Shown here: positions 35,005 to 43,629 of the stretch, piece by piece
Numbering within the stretch: the stretch's first letter is position 1
How the letters are laid out: each line of letters starts with the position of its first letter
NCBI RefSeq assembly: GCF_030944625.1
Contig: NZ_JAUSXY010000001.1
Location: forward strand, 4,092,001 to 4,156,000
Origin: Arthrobacter sp. SLBN-112
Lineage (GTDB): Bacteria; Actinomycetota; Actinomycetes; Actinomycetales; Micrococcaceae
Reading direction: 5' to 3'
Length of the DNA: 64,000 bases
Notes under the pieces: generated by a model
What the model saw: the letters and a program-made list of their open reading frames with translations, nothing else
Told to the model about the DNA's origin: nothing
The model's database searches: none
Program-made: the position numbers and the translations under genes

Positions 35005-35436
35005 ATGAGCCCCCGCACCAAGAACTGGCTGACCGCCTACGTTGTCAGTGCCGTGATTTTCGCCGTCCTGGACGTGGTGTGGATCCTGCTGGTGGCCAAC
35101 CCGCAGTACCAAAGCCAGATCGGCCACCTGCTGGCACCCAAGGCCAACCTGGCCGGAGCCGTCCTGTTCTATGTCATCTTCGTGGCCGGGATGGTGCACT
35201 ACGGCGTCCGACCCAACACCCCCGATGCCACGGTACGTAAGCGCGTCACGGGAGCAGCCCTGTTCGGGTTCTTCACCTACGCCACCTGGGCGCTGACCGG
35301 GCTGGCCGTGCTGAAGGATTTCCCTGCCGTGGTGGCCCTGACGGACATCCTCTGGGGCGCCGCGGCCTGCAGCATCGTCACCTGGGCTACCGCCACCCTG
35401 CTGCGGCGCCGGCTCGCACGGCCCAACCCCGCCTGA
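35005..35436 (+). CDS. DUF2177 family membrane protein
   Basis: This 143-residue protein with four helices matches the DUF2177 pattern: VLDVVWILLVANPQYQSQIGHLL near the start, VRKRVTGAALFGFFTYATWALTGLAVLKDFP in the middle, and DILWGAAACSIVTW near the end. The start is the ATG at 35005 behind CAGGAG. It is divergent from the DUF1295 gene, and a 198-bp double-hairpin repeat begins 8 bp after its stop. The function is unknown. Confidence 0.92.
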   Translation: MSPRTKNWLTAYVVSAVIFAVLDVVWILLVANPQYQSQIGHLLAPKANLAGAVLFYVIFVAGMVHYGVRPNTPDATVRKRVTGAALFGFFTYATWALTGLAVLKDFPAVVALTDILWGAAACSIVTWATATLLRRRLARPNPA

Positions 35437-35443
35437 CCGTCCC

Positions 35444-35642
35444 GCACCCGCGTCACGCAGGGCACGCTTTGGGCCCACGCCCGGCGACCGAACCCCGGCA
35501 AACCGGGGGCCGCCGTCGTCTGTTCCCGCCAAAGCGTGCTCCGCGTGACGTCCCGCGCACGGACTGGCCCAGTTTTCGCAGCGCAACCCCGAAAAATGGG
35601 CGGAGCCGCCGGGGTTACCTCCCAAAAACCGGGCCAGTATGA
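35444..35642. repeat. Double-hairpin intergenic repeat, copy A
   Basis: This element of about 198 bp aligns with 46723-46920. An outer stem pairs CGTCACGCAGGGCACGCTTT with its near-complement ending CGCGTGACG about 80 bp later. A second stem pairs ACTGGCCCAGTTTT with AAAACCGGGCCAGT at the right end. The shared cores CGCCGTCGTCTGTT and ACTGGCCCAGTTTTCGCAGC are exact in both copies. It sits between two convergent genes. Confidence 0.88.
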
Positions 35643-35659
35643 GCCGCCGGCCGCAGAAG

Positions 35660-35806
35660 TCAGCCGAAAAGCGCGGCCACCTGGGTCAGCGTCTGGAAGA
35701 CCCCGAACGCCAGCGGGATCCCCACCAGGACCCAGCCCAGGACCAGCCTGCCCGTGGACCGTTGTACCGGTGCCTGCCCGCCGTGGGTATGTGCAGTGCT
35801 GCTCAT
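35660..35806 (-). CDS. MFS transporter small subunit (48 residues)
   Basis: This short gene reads MSSTAHTHGGQ, a polar stretch, then one hydrophobic helix (LVLGWVLVGIPLAFGVFQTL, residues 21-40) and TQVAALFG. Its ATG overlaps the stop of the OFA-type MFS gene (ATGA), so it is translationally coupled to it. Small single-helix proteins of this kind follow oxalate/formate-antiporter-type MFS genes in many actinobacteria and proteobacteria and are annotated as the transporter's small subunit. Its exact role is not established. Confidence 0.85.
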   Translation of the reverse strand: MSSTAHTHGGQAPVQRSTGRLVLGWVLVGIPLAFGVFQTLTQVAALFG

Positions 35807-37194
35807 TTCAGGCCTCCCTGGGAAGATTCGTGCCGCTCGGGGCGGGGTTCGTGAAACCGTGCGTCGACGGGTTTGACCAGCAGGTTGGCGACAAAGCCGA
35901 TCACCAGCAGTCCCACCATGGTGAGCAGCGCGGGCTGGTAGGACACGGCATTCAGCTGGCCGGGTTTGCCCTGCGCGTCCAGGATGCCGTTGACGATCAG
36001 CGGGCCGGCCACCCCGGCCGCTGACCAGGCAGTCAGCAACCGGCCGTGGATGGCGCCCACCTGGAAGGTCCCGAACAGGTCACGCAGGTAGGCCGGGACG
36101 GTAGCAAATCCGCCACCGTAGAACGAGATGATGACGAAGGCGAGCACCACATACAGGGCTGTGGCGCTGGAACCGGCAAGGGCCAGAACCGTGTACAGCA
36201 CAGCCCCCACGCCCAGGTACACCATGTAGATCCGCTTGCGGCCCGTGACGTCGGAGGTGGCGGACCAGGCGAACCGGCCCGACATGTTGCCGATGGACAG
36301 CAGACCAACGAAACCCGCGGCCACGCCGGCGCTCACCAGGGATTTCCCGTCCGACTGCCGGAAGAAGTCCTGGATCATGGGCGCGGCCTGTTCCAGGATG
36401 CCGATGCCGGCGGTGACGTTGCAGAACAGCGCCACCCACACCAGCCAGAACTGCCGGGTCTTGATGGCGTTTTTCGCGGAGACGTTCTCCGTAGTGACCA
36501 GCTTGGCGGCTTTGACCTTGGCGGGGTCGAACCCGGCCGGCCGCCAGCCGTCAGCCGGGACTTTGATGGTGAACGCGCCGAACAGCATGTACGCGAGATA
36601 GACGACGGCGAGCGTCAGGAAGAGCTTCCCCACGGCATCGCCGCTGGCCACCCAGCCCTGCGCGCCGGAGTTGGGATCGTACGCCTTGAGCAGGGCCTGG
36701 GACACCGGGCTGGCGATCAACGCACCGCCGCCGAAACCCATGATCGCCATGCCGGTGGCCAGGCCGGGACGGTCCGGGAACCACTTGATCAGCGTGGACA
36801 CCGGCGAGATGTAGCCGATGCCCAGGCCGATGCCGCCCACCACGCCGTACCCCAGGTAGACGAGCCAGAGCTGGTGCGTGAAGATGCCCAGTGAGCCGAT
36901 CAGGAAGCCGCCTGCCCAGAACATGGCCGAGGTGAACATCGCCTTCCTCGGACCGTTCCGGTCAACCCAGGTGCCCATGACCGCGGCGGAAAGGCCCAGC
37001 ATCACGATGGCGATGGAGAAGATCACCCCGATCTCGGTCAGGCTGGCACCGAAATGCTTGACGAGTGCGGTCTTGTACACGCTGGTGGCATACGCCTGGC
37101 CGATACAGAGGTGGACGGCGAGCGCGGCCGGCGGAACAAGCCAGCGGTTGAAGCCCGGCGGGGCGATGGTTCGGTCACGGTCCAGGAAGCCCAT
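35803..37194 (-). CDS. OFA-family MFS transporter (oxalate/formate antiporter-like)
   Basis: This 463-residue protein has 12 predicted helices. OFA-type features include RWLVPPAALAVHLCIGQAYATSVYKTAL at the N-terminus, VGGIGLGIGYISPVSTLIKWFPDRPGLATGMAIMGFGGGAL, and GAIHGRLLTAWSAAGVAGP. It probably exchanges small carboxylates; the substrate cannot be specified. The start is the ATG at 37194 behind AAGGGAAT; the longer upstream reading is not supported. It is followed by the coupled small subunit. Confidence 0.92.
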   Translation of the reverse strand: MGFLDRDRTIAPPGFNRWLVPPAALAVHLCIGQAYATSVYKTALVKHFGASLTEIGVIFSIAIVMLGLSAAVMGTWVDRNGPRKAMFTSAMFWAGGFLIGSLGIFTHQLWLVYLGYGVVGGIGLGIGYISPVSTLIKWFPDRPGLATGMAIMGFGGGALIASPVSQALLKAYDPNSGAQGWVASGDAVGKLFLTLAVVYLAYMLFGAFTIKVPADGWRPAGFDPAKVKAAKLVTTENVSAKNAIKTRQFWLVWVALFCNVTAGIGILEQAAPMIQDFFRQSDGKSLVSAGVAAGFVGLLSIGNMSGRFAWSATSDVTGRKRIYMVYLGVGAVLYTVLALAGSSATALYVVLAFVIISFYGGGFATVPAYLRDLFGTFQVGAIHGRLLTAWSAAGVAGPLIVNGILDAQGKPGQLNAVSYQPALLTMVGLLVIGFVANLLVKPVDARFHEPRPERHESSQGGLK

Positions 37195-37473
37195 GATGAT
37201 TCCCTTGCTCGGTGGAAGACGACGGTGTCCTAAGGCGAAGGGGCCGGCCCGTTGCCTTCGGCAATCATCGTGCAGATCATCAGCAAACGTACTGTTGGCG
37301 CGCCGACCGGTAGTGAATTTACGGCGAGTGGCGGCATGGGGCGCACGGCCGGCCCTTGAATGCACCCCGGCAAACGGAGTGCAGCGCCCCGTTTGCCGCG
37401 TCCATTGCCGTTCTGCCGCCGATGCGATATGGCAACGTTAGGAAAGAGTGGCCGCGGGGCGCATAGTTAGGAG

Positions 37474-37995
37474 ATGACAAGCCCTTACACCCGAGGCGAC
37501 TCCTTCAGCAGCGAGGCTTCCCGGAAGCACATCAGGCAGGCGCTCACGGACTACGGGGCAACGGACATCCTGTTTTCGCAGCGGGGGGACCGAAGCGCCG
37601 TGGCGTTCAGGGGTGCCGGGCGGCAATTCCGGATTGTCATGCCGCTGCTGCAGTCCGATGGTGCCCTGGCCATTCGCGGGGATATCGCGGACAGCCGGGT
37701 GCACGAAGCGAACGCGAAAATCCTCGAACGCGCCAACCGCAAGTCCTGGCACGCCCTGGCCCTGGCCATCGATGCCAAGCTCGGAGCGGCGGCCGCGGGG
37801 ATCGCCACCCTTGAATCAGAATTCCTGGCCCATGTGGTCCTCCCCGGAAACCATACGGTGCTCGACGAACTCGAATCCGTCATCGATTCCGCCTACCGGT
37901 CCGGCCGGCGTCCGTCCTTCGGTGATCCGGTTCCCCATCCGCACCCTGAGGACGCGCTAATGGGCGTAGACTCAAAGTATCTCGGGACATCGTGA
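37474..37995 (+). CDS. Hypothetical protein
   Basis: This 173-residue soluble protein has an N-terminal segment SSEASRKHIRQALTDYGATDILFSQRGDRSAVAFRGAGRQFRIVMPL, a helix plus beta-sheet that recalls small actinophage and actinobacterial hypothetical proteins. The C-terminal half is helical (KSWHALALAIDAKLGAAAAGI) with a His/Pro-rich tail. It has no membrane segment. It is followed by two more small unknown genes on the same strand. No function can be given. Confidence 0.75.
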   Translation: MTSPYTRGDSFSSEASRKHIRQALTDYGATDILFSQRGDRSAVAFRGAGRQFRIVMPLLQSDGALAIRGDIADSRVHEANAKILERANRKSWHALALAIDAKLGAAAAGIATLESEFLAHVVLPGNHTVLDELESVIDSAYRSGRRPSFGDPVPHPHPEDALMGVDSKYLGTS

Positions 37996-38253
37996 CAGGA
38001 CATCGCCTGCCCCGGAAATGAGCCCGATTCCCGGTTGCCTTCCGCGGCGGCCGGCGTACGCGGTACCGCGTTATCTCGACGCCGGCGCAGCAGGGAATCG
38101 GTACAACGAGGGGCCAGATCGCAACACAGGCCGGAACGGGATTTCTCTGTTCACCTCCACAGCAGCCGATCCGGACCCGGATCCCCTGCCCCAGTCACTC
38201 CGCCCCGCGTCCCGGGCTCCGGCAGTGCACCCTTCAGAACGCTGGTAGACACC

Positions 38254-38694
38254 ATGACCACCATCCAAGACTTTGCCGTACGCGCCGACTCGGCGCTATC
38301 GCTCAGCGGAGTCCTCGCATCCGCGTTGCCGCATGACCTGGGCACAGCCCAGGGCCCCACACGGTACACCGTGCCGGCCGTCTTTTCGCGGCGGCCCCAG
38401 CCCCGCGAGGTCGATTTGCTGCACGGAGCCGGTACCAGGCAGCGCTTGGCCGATGCCGGGTACAGCGATGTGGAGCTCCACGTCTCCGACCGCCGCCTCC
38501 TGATCACCAACACCAACCTGGTGGACCTCAAGGCGGGCCTGGCCCATCTCGTGGGCATGATCCTCCGCGACATCTCGGCCCAGGCGGCCCAGGAACGCAC
38601 CGACCGTACCGACGAACTGGAAGCGTTGGGCCAGGTGGAGGAAGAGCGCGTCGAGTCCCTTCGCAAGGCTGCTGCCGACATCCACTTCGATTAA
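38254..38694 (+). CDS. Hypothetical protein
   Basis: This 146-residue protein has a central basic strand-helix part (RLADAGYSDVELHVSDRRLLITNTNLVDLKAGLAHLVG) and an acidic helical C-terminus rich in E/D and R (ERTDRTDELEALGQVEEERVESL), possibly a short coiled coil. The start is the ATG at 38254; the ribosome site is weak. The family is unrecognised. Confidence 0.7.
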   Translation: MTTIQDFAVRADSALSLSGVLASALPHDLGTAQGPTRYTVPAVFSRRPQPREVDLLHGAGTRQRLADAGYSDVELHVSDRRLLITNTNLVDLKAGLAHLVGMILRDISAQAAQERTDRTDELEALGQVEEERVESLRKAAADIHFD

Positions 38695-38792
38695 GCCTTG
38701 CCTCCTCATGTGCCGACTGTGTGGACCGCGGCCGGCACCGGCGCAACCCGGGCGGGTCGGCGCCCCCGCATCTTCCACGAAAGGCACACCCC

Positions 38793-39059
38793 ATGACTGA
38801 TATCAGTATTCGAGACCAGTGGGACCGGCTTCCCGCCCCGGTCACGCAATGGTTGCTGGCAAACCCCGGCTGCATGATCCTTCCACGGACAATCTCCGCG
38901 GAAATCAGCGCAGCCACCGACCAAGGCACCAACGGCGATCCCCACGGCGAGACCGCCCTGTCCCAGGAGGACGTGGACTTCATCCAAATGAAGTCACATG
39001 AGGCCGAGGCGGGCTTGGCGGACCCGGATCACAAATTCTTCGACTCCGTGCAGCCTTAA
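38793..39059 (+). CDS. Small hypothetical protein
   Basis: This 88-residue acidic protein starts at the ATG at 38793. The preceding CCACGAAAGGCAC (38775-38787) matches exactly the leader before 32388. The sequence (IRDQWDRLPAPVTQWLLANPGC, LPRTISAEISAAT) has an HTH-like helical start, but I cannot support a DNA-binding call. The function is unknown. Confidence 0.65.
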   Translation: MTDISIRDQWDRLPAPVTQWLLANPGCMILPRTISAEISAATDQGTNGDPHGETALSQEDVDFIQMKSHEAEAGLADPDHKFFDSVQP

Positions 39060-39124
39060 GCGGATCAGGATGAGCGCGTCCGGGCCGCAGCGTCAGAGGG
39101 GCAGCGTCCGGGCGGCCCAACACT

Positions 39125-40021
39125 TCAGAGGGTGGCAAGGGCGCCGGTAGCGCTTTCCACCAGGACATGGGTTCCTGCCTCGACGTACACCACCTCACCG
39201 TCGATCTGGCAGGGAACGGCCTCCCGGGTTGAGAAGGCATAGCTGCTGACGCTCGGTTGATGCCCCAGCCCCAGGGTGACGGCACGGAGCGTCATCAGTG
39301 CCATCTTCATCAGCCCGGCGTGGGGCAGCGTCACCACCTCGAACCGGCCGTCGTCGGGGTAGTGCGACTCGCTGACGGTCCCGTACTTTGCCATCCGCGA
39401 GATGTTGGCCAGGATCAGGCTGTCGAACTGTGCGGTTGCCCCGTCGTCCCGGACAAGCTCAAAGGGCCTCAACCCCGAGAGTGTGCGGGCAACGGAGATG
39501 AGCTCCAGGATTTTCCCTTTGCCGCCCTGTTCGATGCCGATGGCCATCAACGGGGTCAGCCCGAACCCCACGTAGGAGTGCGCGTATAAGACCCGCTCCT
39601 CCGTTCCGGTGCTGAACGTGATCCGCAACAGGTCGATGCGCCGGACCCCGCCGGCCGACACAGCATCTCCGAAGGTTCGCACCGGCAGGCTCCGGTAGTG
39701 GTCGTTGGCATTACCTGCGGGTACGACGGCGCAAACGGCGTTGCTGCCGGGAACGTCCATCACGCCGTTGACCACCTCGTTGTACCCGCCGTCGCCGCTG
39801 ACGGACACGATGAGGGGCGCGCCCCTCCCTGCCTCGGTCCGGGCAAGCCCGCGGGCGTGCCCCGCAAAGGCCGTGGGCAACAGGTCGACGGGCAGGCCCG
39901 GCAGGGCGGTGGCCAGGTCCCGCTGCAATGCCTTGATCCGCTGGCCCATCCCGGGCCGGCCCGGATTGAAGATCAGGACGGCACGGTCAAAAGAGGCGGC
40001 AGGTGCTCCGTCATCGGCCAT
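39125..40021 (-). CDS. Diacylglycerol kinase/sphingosine kinase catalytic-domain protein
   Basis: This 298-residue protein has the DAGK catalytic fold: VLIFNPGRPGMGQ at the start, the nucleotide-binding motif SVSGDGGYNEVVNGV (GDG), VPAGNANDHYRSL, and the C-terminal lobe PDDGRFEVVTLPHAGL and CQIDGEVV. It probably phosphorylates a lipid such as diacylglycerol at the inner membrane face. It has no membrane helix. It stands alone between unrelated genes. Confidence 0.9.
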   Translation of the reverse strand: MADDGAPAASFDRAVLIFNPGRPGMGQRIKALQRDLATALPGLPVDLLPTAFAGHARGLARTEAGRGAPLIVSVSGDGGYNEVVNGVMDVPGSNAVCAVVPAGNANDHYRSLPVRTFGDAVSAGGVRRIDLLRITFSTGTEERVLYAHSYVGFGLTPLMAIGIEQGGKGKILELISVARTLSGLRPFELVRDDGATAQFDSLILANISRMAKYGTVSESHYPDDGRFEVVTLPHAGLMKMALMTLRAVTLGLGHQPSVSSYAFSTREAVPCQIDGEVVYVEAGTHVLVESATGALATL

Positions 40022-40088
40022 TGGCGTACGTGTTCTCCAGGTTCTGGTGCGGGTGGCTCCAGCCTAACCCCCGACGACCGCCGCCCCA

Positions 40089-41012
40089 TCACCCCTTCAG
40101 CCGCTGCCGGTAATTCCGGGGCGTCTCGCCGGCGTCGTTGAGGAAGTGCCGGTTGAAGTTGGACAGGTTGGAGAAGCCCACCTCATAGCAGATTTCGGAC
40201 ACGGGCTTGTTGCTGCGCTCCAGCAGGCGCCGGGCGTGGGCCAGGCGCAGCTTGCGGACCAGGTCGCTGAAGTTCTGCCCCGTGGCCCGCTTGAAATACT
40301 TCGAAAAGGTGGGCTCCGGCATGCCCACCAGCGCGGCAGCCTCGGACATCCGCACGCTGCCGGCGTGGTTGCTGAACACGTACTCCAGGACAAGGTCGAC
40401 GACGGCGGCAGCCTGGCCGTCCAGCTGCGGCCTGAACCATGCTTCGGCCAGGTAGCGGCGGTCGCCTTCCGGCGCCCCGGCAAGGAGCGCGAACAATTCA
40501 AAGAGGTGCCGCAGCCGCTCCAGGCCGGTGGTTTGGCCCATGTTTTCGATGGCCGCTGCTGCCGCCACGGCGGTGTGGCCCAGGAATTCGATGCCCCGCG
40601 CCGACTGTTCCAGGAGCGGGCGGACCTCCGCGAGTTCGGGGACCAGGGCGGACGCCTGCTCCACCCATTTTCCGTCGAACTGGATGACGGCGTCCCGGTT
40701 CTCCAGTACCTCGCCCGGTTCCAGGTCGCTGACCCAGTCGTGCGGCAGGCCCGACCCCACGATCGACACATGGCCGGCCTCGAAGGTGCCGATGTGGTCC
40801 CCGACGATGAACTTTCCGGTGCCTTTCCGGATGAGGTGGATCTCGTACTCCGGATGGTAGTTCCACCGTGCCACGGGGCTGGGGTAGCTGTGCTGGTGCC
40901 AGCGTACCGAGTGGTTGGGATCCGGCGGGATCACCTCCCGGTTGGCCCGCATGCCCAGCAGCCGCTCTGCCAGCCGGGCGGTGGCTTCCTCCACACTGTC
41001 CGCTGTGGCCAT
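40089..41012 (-). CDS. AraC family transcriptional regulator
   Basis: This 307-residue regulator has an N-terminal cupin sensor (NYHPEYEIHLIRKGTGKFIVGDHIGTFEAGHVSIVGSGLPHDW) and a C-terminal AraC DNA-binding domain with two HTHs (SVRMSEAAALVGMPEPTFSKYFKRATG; KPVSEICYEVGFSNLSNFNRHFLNDAGETPRNYR). The start is the ATG at 41012 behind GGAG. It is divergent from the polyol import operon across 275 bp, so it is the likely activator or repressor of that operon, sensing a sugar alcohol or derivative. Confidence 0.93.
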   Translation of the reverse strand: MATADSVEEATARLAERLLGMRANREVIPPDPNHSVRWHQHSYPSPVARWNYHPEYEIHLIRKGTGKFIVGDHIGTFEAGHVSIVGSGLPHDWVSDLEPGEVLENRDAVIQFDGKWVEQASALVPELAEVRPLLEQSARGIEFLGHTAVAAAAAIENMGQTTGLERLRHLFELFALLAGAPEGDRRYLAEAWFRPQLDGQAAAVVDLVLEYVFSNHAGSVRMSEAAALVGMPEPTFSKYFKRATGQNFSDLVRKLRLAHARRLLERSNKPVSEICYEVGFSNLSNFNRHFLNDAGETPRNYRQRLKG

Positions 41013-41287
41013 GGTGGTCTCCGTGCATCCTGTGGTTATGAATTCTGGACAGCACTCGGGCCGCCTTGTCACAGAGTAGCGGGTGACGCGCTGTGGCGGT
41101 GCGGAAAATAAGTATCAGAAATGGGCAACCAGGGCGCTAGTTGTGAGCTGCGCCGCACCCCTAACCTTGAGGAACACCAGCACGGCGCACCGGGATTCCG
41201 GTGGCTGGCCGCGCTTTAGCCGGGCACCCCGACGCAGCAGTCGGCGGCACCGGTCCTGCATCTTCCTGAAGAACAAAGGAGTCTTTA

Positions 41288-42640
41288 ATGCGCCCGAAAA
41301 CGCGCGCTGCAGTCCTCTCCGCCGGGGCACTCTGCATCGCACTGAGCGCCACGGCATGCGCGGGTGCCGGCGGAGGCAATTCCGCCGGCAACCCGAACAG
41401 CATCAACGTACTGATGGTGAACAACCCCCAGATGGAGGACCTGCAGAAGCTCACCGCAGACAACTTCACCAAGGAAACCGGCATCAACGTAAACTTCACG
41501 ATCCTGCCGGAGAACGATGTCCGGGCCAAGATCAGCCAGGAGTTCTCCAGCCAGGCCGGCCAGTACGACGTCGCCTCGCTGTCCAACTACGAGATCCCGT
41601 TCTATTCCGCCAATGGCTGGCTGGCCCCGCTGGACAGCGTGGCCAAGGACCCCGGGTTTGACCAGGCGGACATCCTCCCCGCGTACACGGCATCCCTGAC
41701 CGGTACCGACGGCAAGCTGTACGGCGAGCCCTTCTACGGCGAATCGTCCTTCCTGATGTACCGCAAGGACATCCTGGCGACCCAGGGCCTTACCATGCCG
41801 GACAAACCCACGTGGGACCAGGTGGCGGACATCGCGGCGAAGGTGGACGGCGCCAGCCCCGGCATGAAGGGCATCTGCCTGCGCGGCCAGCCCGGCTGGG
41901 GCCAGGTCTTCGCCCCTTTGACCACCGTGGTGAACACGTTCGGCGGGACCTGGTTCGACAAGGACTGGAACGCCCAGGTCAACAGCCCCGAATTTGCGGC
42001 CGCCACCGAGTTCTACACCAACCTTGTCCGCCAGCACGGTGAAGCAGGTGCTGCGCAGGCCGGCTTCACCGAGTGCCTGAACAACATGAGCCAAAGCAAG
42101 GTTGCCATGTGGTACGACGCAACCTCCGCCGCCGGCGCCCTCGAAGCCGACGCTTCTCCCGTCAAGGGCAAGATCGGCTACGCCCAGGCCCCGGTAAAGG
42201 AGACCAAGTCCTCCGGCTGGCTCTGGACGTGGTCCTGGGCCATGCAGGCGGCATCCAAGAAGCAGGATGCGGCCGGGAAGTTCATCGCCTGGGCCAGCTC
42301 CAAGGACTACGAGCAGCTGGTGGCGTCCAAGCTCGGCTGGGCCAAGGTCCCCTCCGGCAAACGCATCTCCACATACGAGAATGCCGAGTTCCAGAAGGCT
42401 GCCCCGTTCTTCACCGCGGAACGATTCGCCATCGAGAACGCCGACCCCAAGAACCCGGGCACCCAGCCGCGTCCCGCCGTCGGCATCCAGTTCGTCGGCA
42501 TCCCCGAGTTCGCGGCGCTGGGCACCAACGTCTCGCAAGGCGTCAGCTCGGCCATCGCCGGCCAAGGCACCGTGGCCGACGCCCTGGCGAAGGGCCAGGA
42601 AGCCGCCCGGAAAATCGGCAACAAGTACAAGCAGCCCTAA
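41288..42640 (+). CDS. Polyol/sugar ABC transporter substrate-binding lipoprotein
   Basis: This 450-residue type-I carbohydrate-binding protein has a signal peptide with lipobox ATAC (about residues 20-23). The mature part has NVLMVNNPQMEDLQKLTADNFTKETGINVNFTILPENDVRAKISQEF, YDVASLSNYEIPFYSANGWLAPLD and GEPFYGESSFLMYRKD, typical of the mannitol/sorbitol (SmoE-like) group. AAAGGAG lies just before the ATG. It is the first gene of an operon with two permeases, a polyol dehydrogenase and a sugar kinase, which supports a sugar-alcohol ligand. Confidence 0.93.
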   Translation: MRPKTRAAVLSAGALCIALSATACAGAGGGNSAGNPNSINVLMVNNPQMEDLQKLTADNFTKETGINVNFTILPENDVRAKISQEFSSQAGQYDVASLSNYEIPFYSANGWLAPLDSVAKDPGFDQADILPAYTASLTGTDGKLYGEPFYGESSFLMYRKDILATQGLTMPDKPTWDQVADIAAKVDGASPGMKGICLRGQPGWGQVFAPLTTVVNTFGGTWFDKDWNAQVNSPEFAAATEFYTNLVRQHGEAGAAQAGFTECLNNMSQSKVAMWYDATSAAGALEADASPVKGKIGYAQAPVKETKSSGWLWTWSWAMQAASKKQDAAGKFIAWASSKDYEQLVASKLGWAKVPSGKRISTYENAEFQKAAPFFTAERFAIENADPKNPGTQPRPAVGIQFVGIPEFAALGTNVSQGVSSAIAGQGTVADALAKGQEAARKIGNKYKQP

Positions 42641-42660
42641 CCGAACCGCAGGAGAATCCC

Positions 42661-43629
42661 ATGACTACCGCAACGGCGCGTATCTCCCGGCCGGGACACA
42701 CCGCAGCCAAACCCGCACGCAGCGCCAGGTCGCGTGAACGTGCCCTGGCCTGGGCACGCCGCGCACCGCTGCTCCCCGCCCTCGTCTTCCTTATCGTCGT
42801 CACCCAGCTCCCGTTCGTGGTGACCCTGTTCATCTCGTTCCTGAGCTGGAACAGCCTGAGCCCCGGCAAGACCGCCTTCGCCGGCCTGGAAAACTACGTC
42901 ACGGTCCTTACCGACCCCGACCTGCGCCAGGCCATCTTCACCACCATCCTCCTCACCGTCTCCGTGGTCCTGGCCAGCCTGCTCATCGGGCTGGGCCTTG
43001 CGCTGCTGCTGGACAAGAAGTTCATTGGCCGCGGACTGGCACGCACCCTGCTGATCGCGCCTTTCCTGGTGGTCCCCGTTGCCGCCGCCCTGATCTGGAA
43101 GCATGCCCTCCTGAACCCCGCCTACGGGCTGGTCAACGGGATCCTCACCTGGGTCTGGTCCCTCTTCGGCAGCAGCCCCGCACCGCAACTGGACCTGCTG
43201 TCCCAGGCACCCTTGGCCGCCGTCGTCGTCTCCCTGGTGTGGCAGTGGACGCCGTTCATGATGCTCATCCTGCTCGCCGGCCTGCAGTCCCGGCCCATGG
43301 ACACCGTGGAAGCTGCCCAGATGGACGGGGCCACCCCCTGGGCGATCTTCCGGCACCTGACCCTGCCGCACCTGCGCCAGTACCTGGAACTCGGCGGCCT
43401 GCTGGGTGCCATCTACATCGTGCAGAACTTCGACTCCGTCTTCACCCTCACCGCCGGCGGCCTGGGCACCGCCAACCTGCCCTACGCCATTTACCAGACC
43501 TTCTACTACGCGAACGAATACGGCCTGGCCTCCGCGGCCGGTGTGGTGGTGGTCATCGGCACCATCATCGTGGCCACGTTCGCACTCCGCACCGTCTTTT
43601 CGCTCTTCAAGAAGGAGGCAGCACGATGA
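42661..43629 (+). CDS. Sugar/polyol ABC transporter permease 1
   Basis: This 322-residue MalF-type permease has six helices and the EAA loop in EAAQMDGATPWAIFRHLTLPHLRQYLELGG. The N-terminus carries a short basic tail before the first helix. It pairs with the permease encoded by the next gene, whose start overlaps this stop (ATGA). Confidence 0.95.
   Translation: MTTATARISRPGHTAAKPARSARSRERALAWARRAPLLPALVFLIVVTQLPFVVTLFISFLSWNSLSPGKTAFAGLENYVTVLTDPDLRQAIFTTILLTVSVVLASLLIGLGLALLLDKKFIGRGLARTLLIAPFLVVPVAAALIWKHALLNPAYGLVNGILTWVWSLFGSSPAPQLDLLSQAPLAAVVVSLVWQWTPFMMLILLAGLQSRPMDTVEAAQMDGATPWAIFRHLTLPHLRQYLELGGLLGAIYIVQNFDSVFTLTAGGLGTANLPYAIYQTFYYANEYGLASAAGVVVVIGTIIVATFALRTVFSLFKKEAAR

Noticed and set aside
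34783..35625. N-terminal extension of the DUF1295 protein to 35625
   Set aside because: It runs antisense through the DUF2177 gene and the repeat. The ATG at 34782 has a good ribosome site and starts at the family's normal N-terminus.
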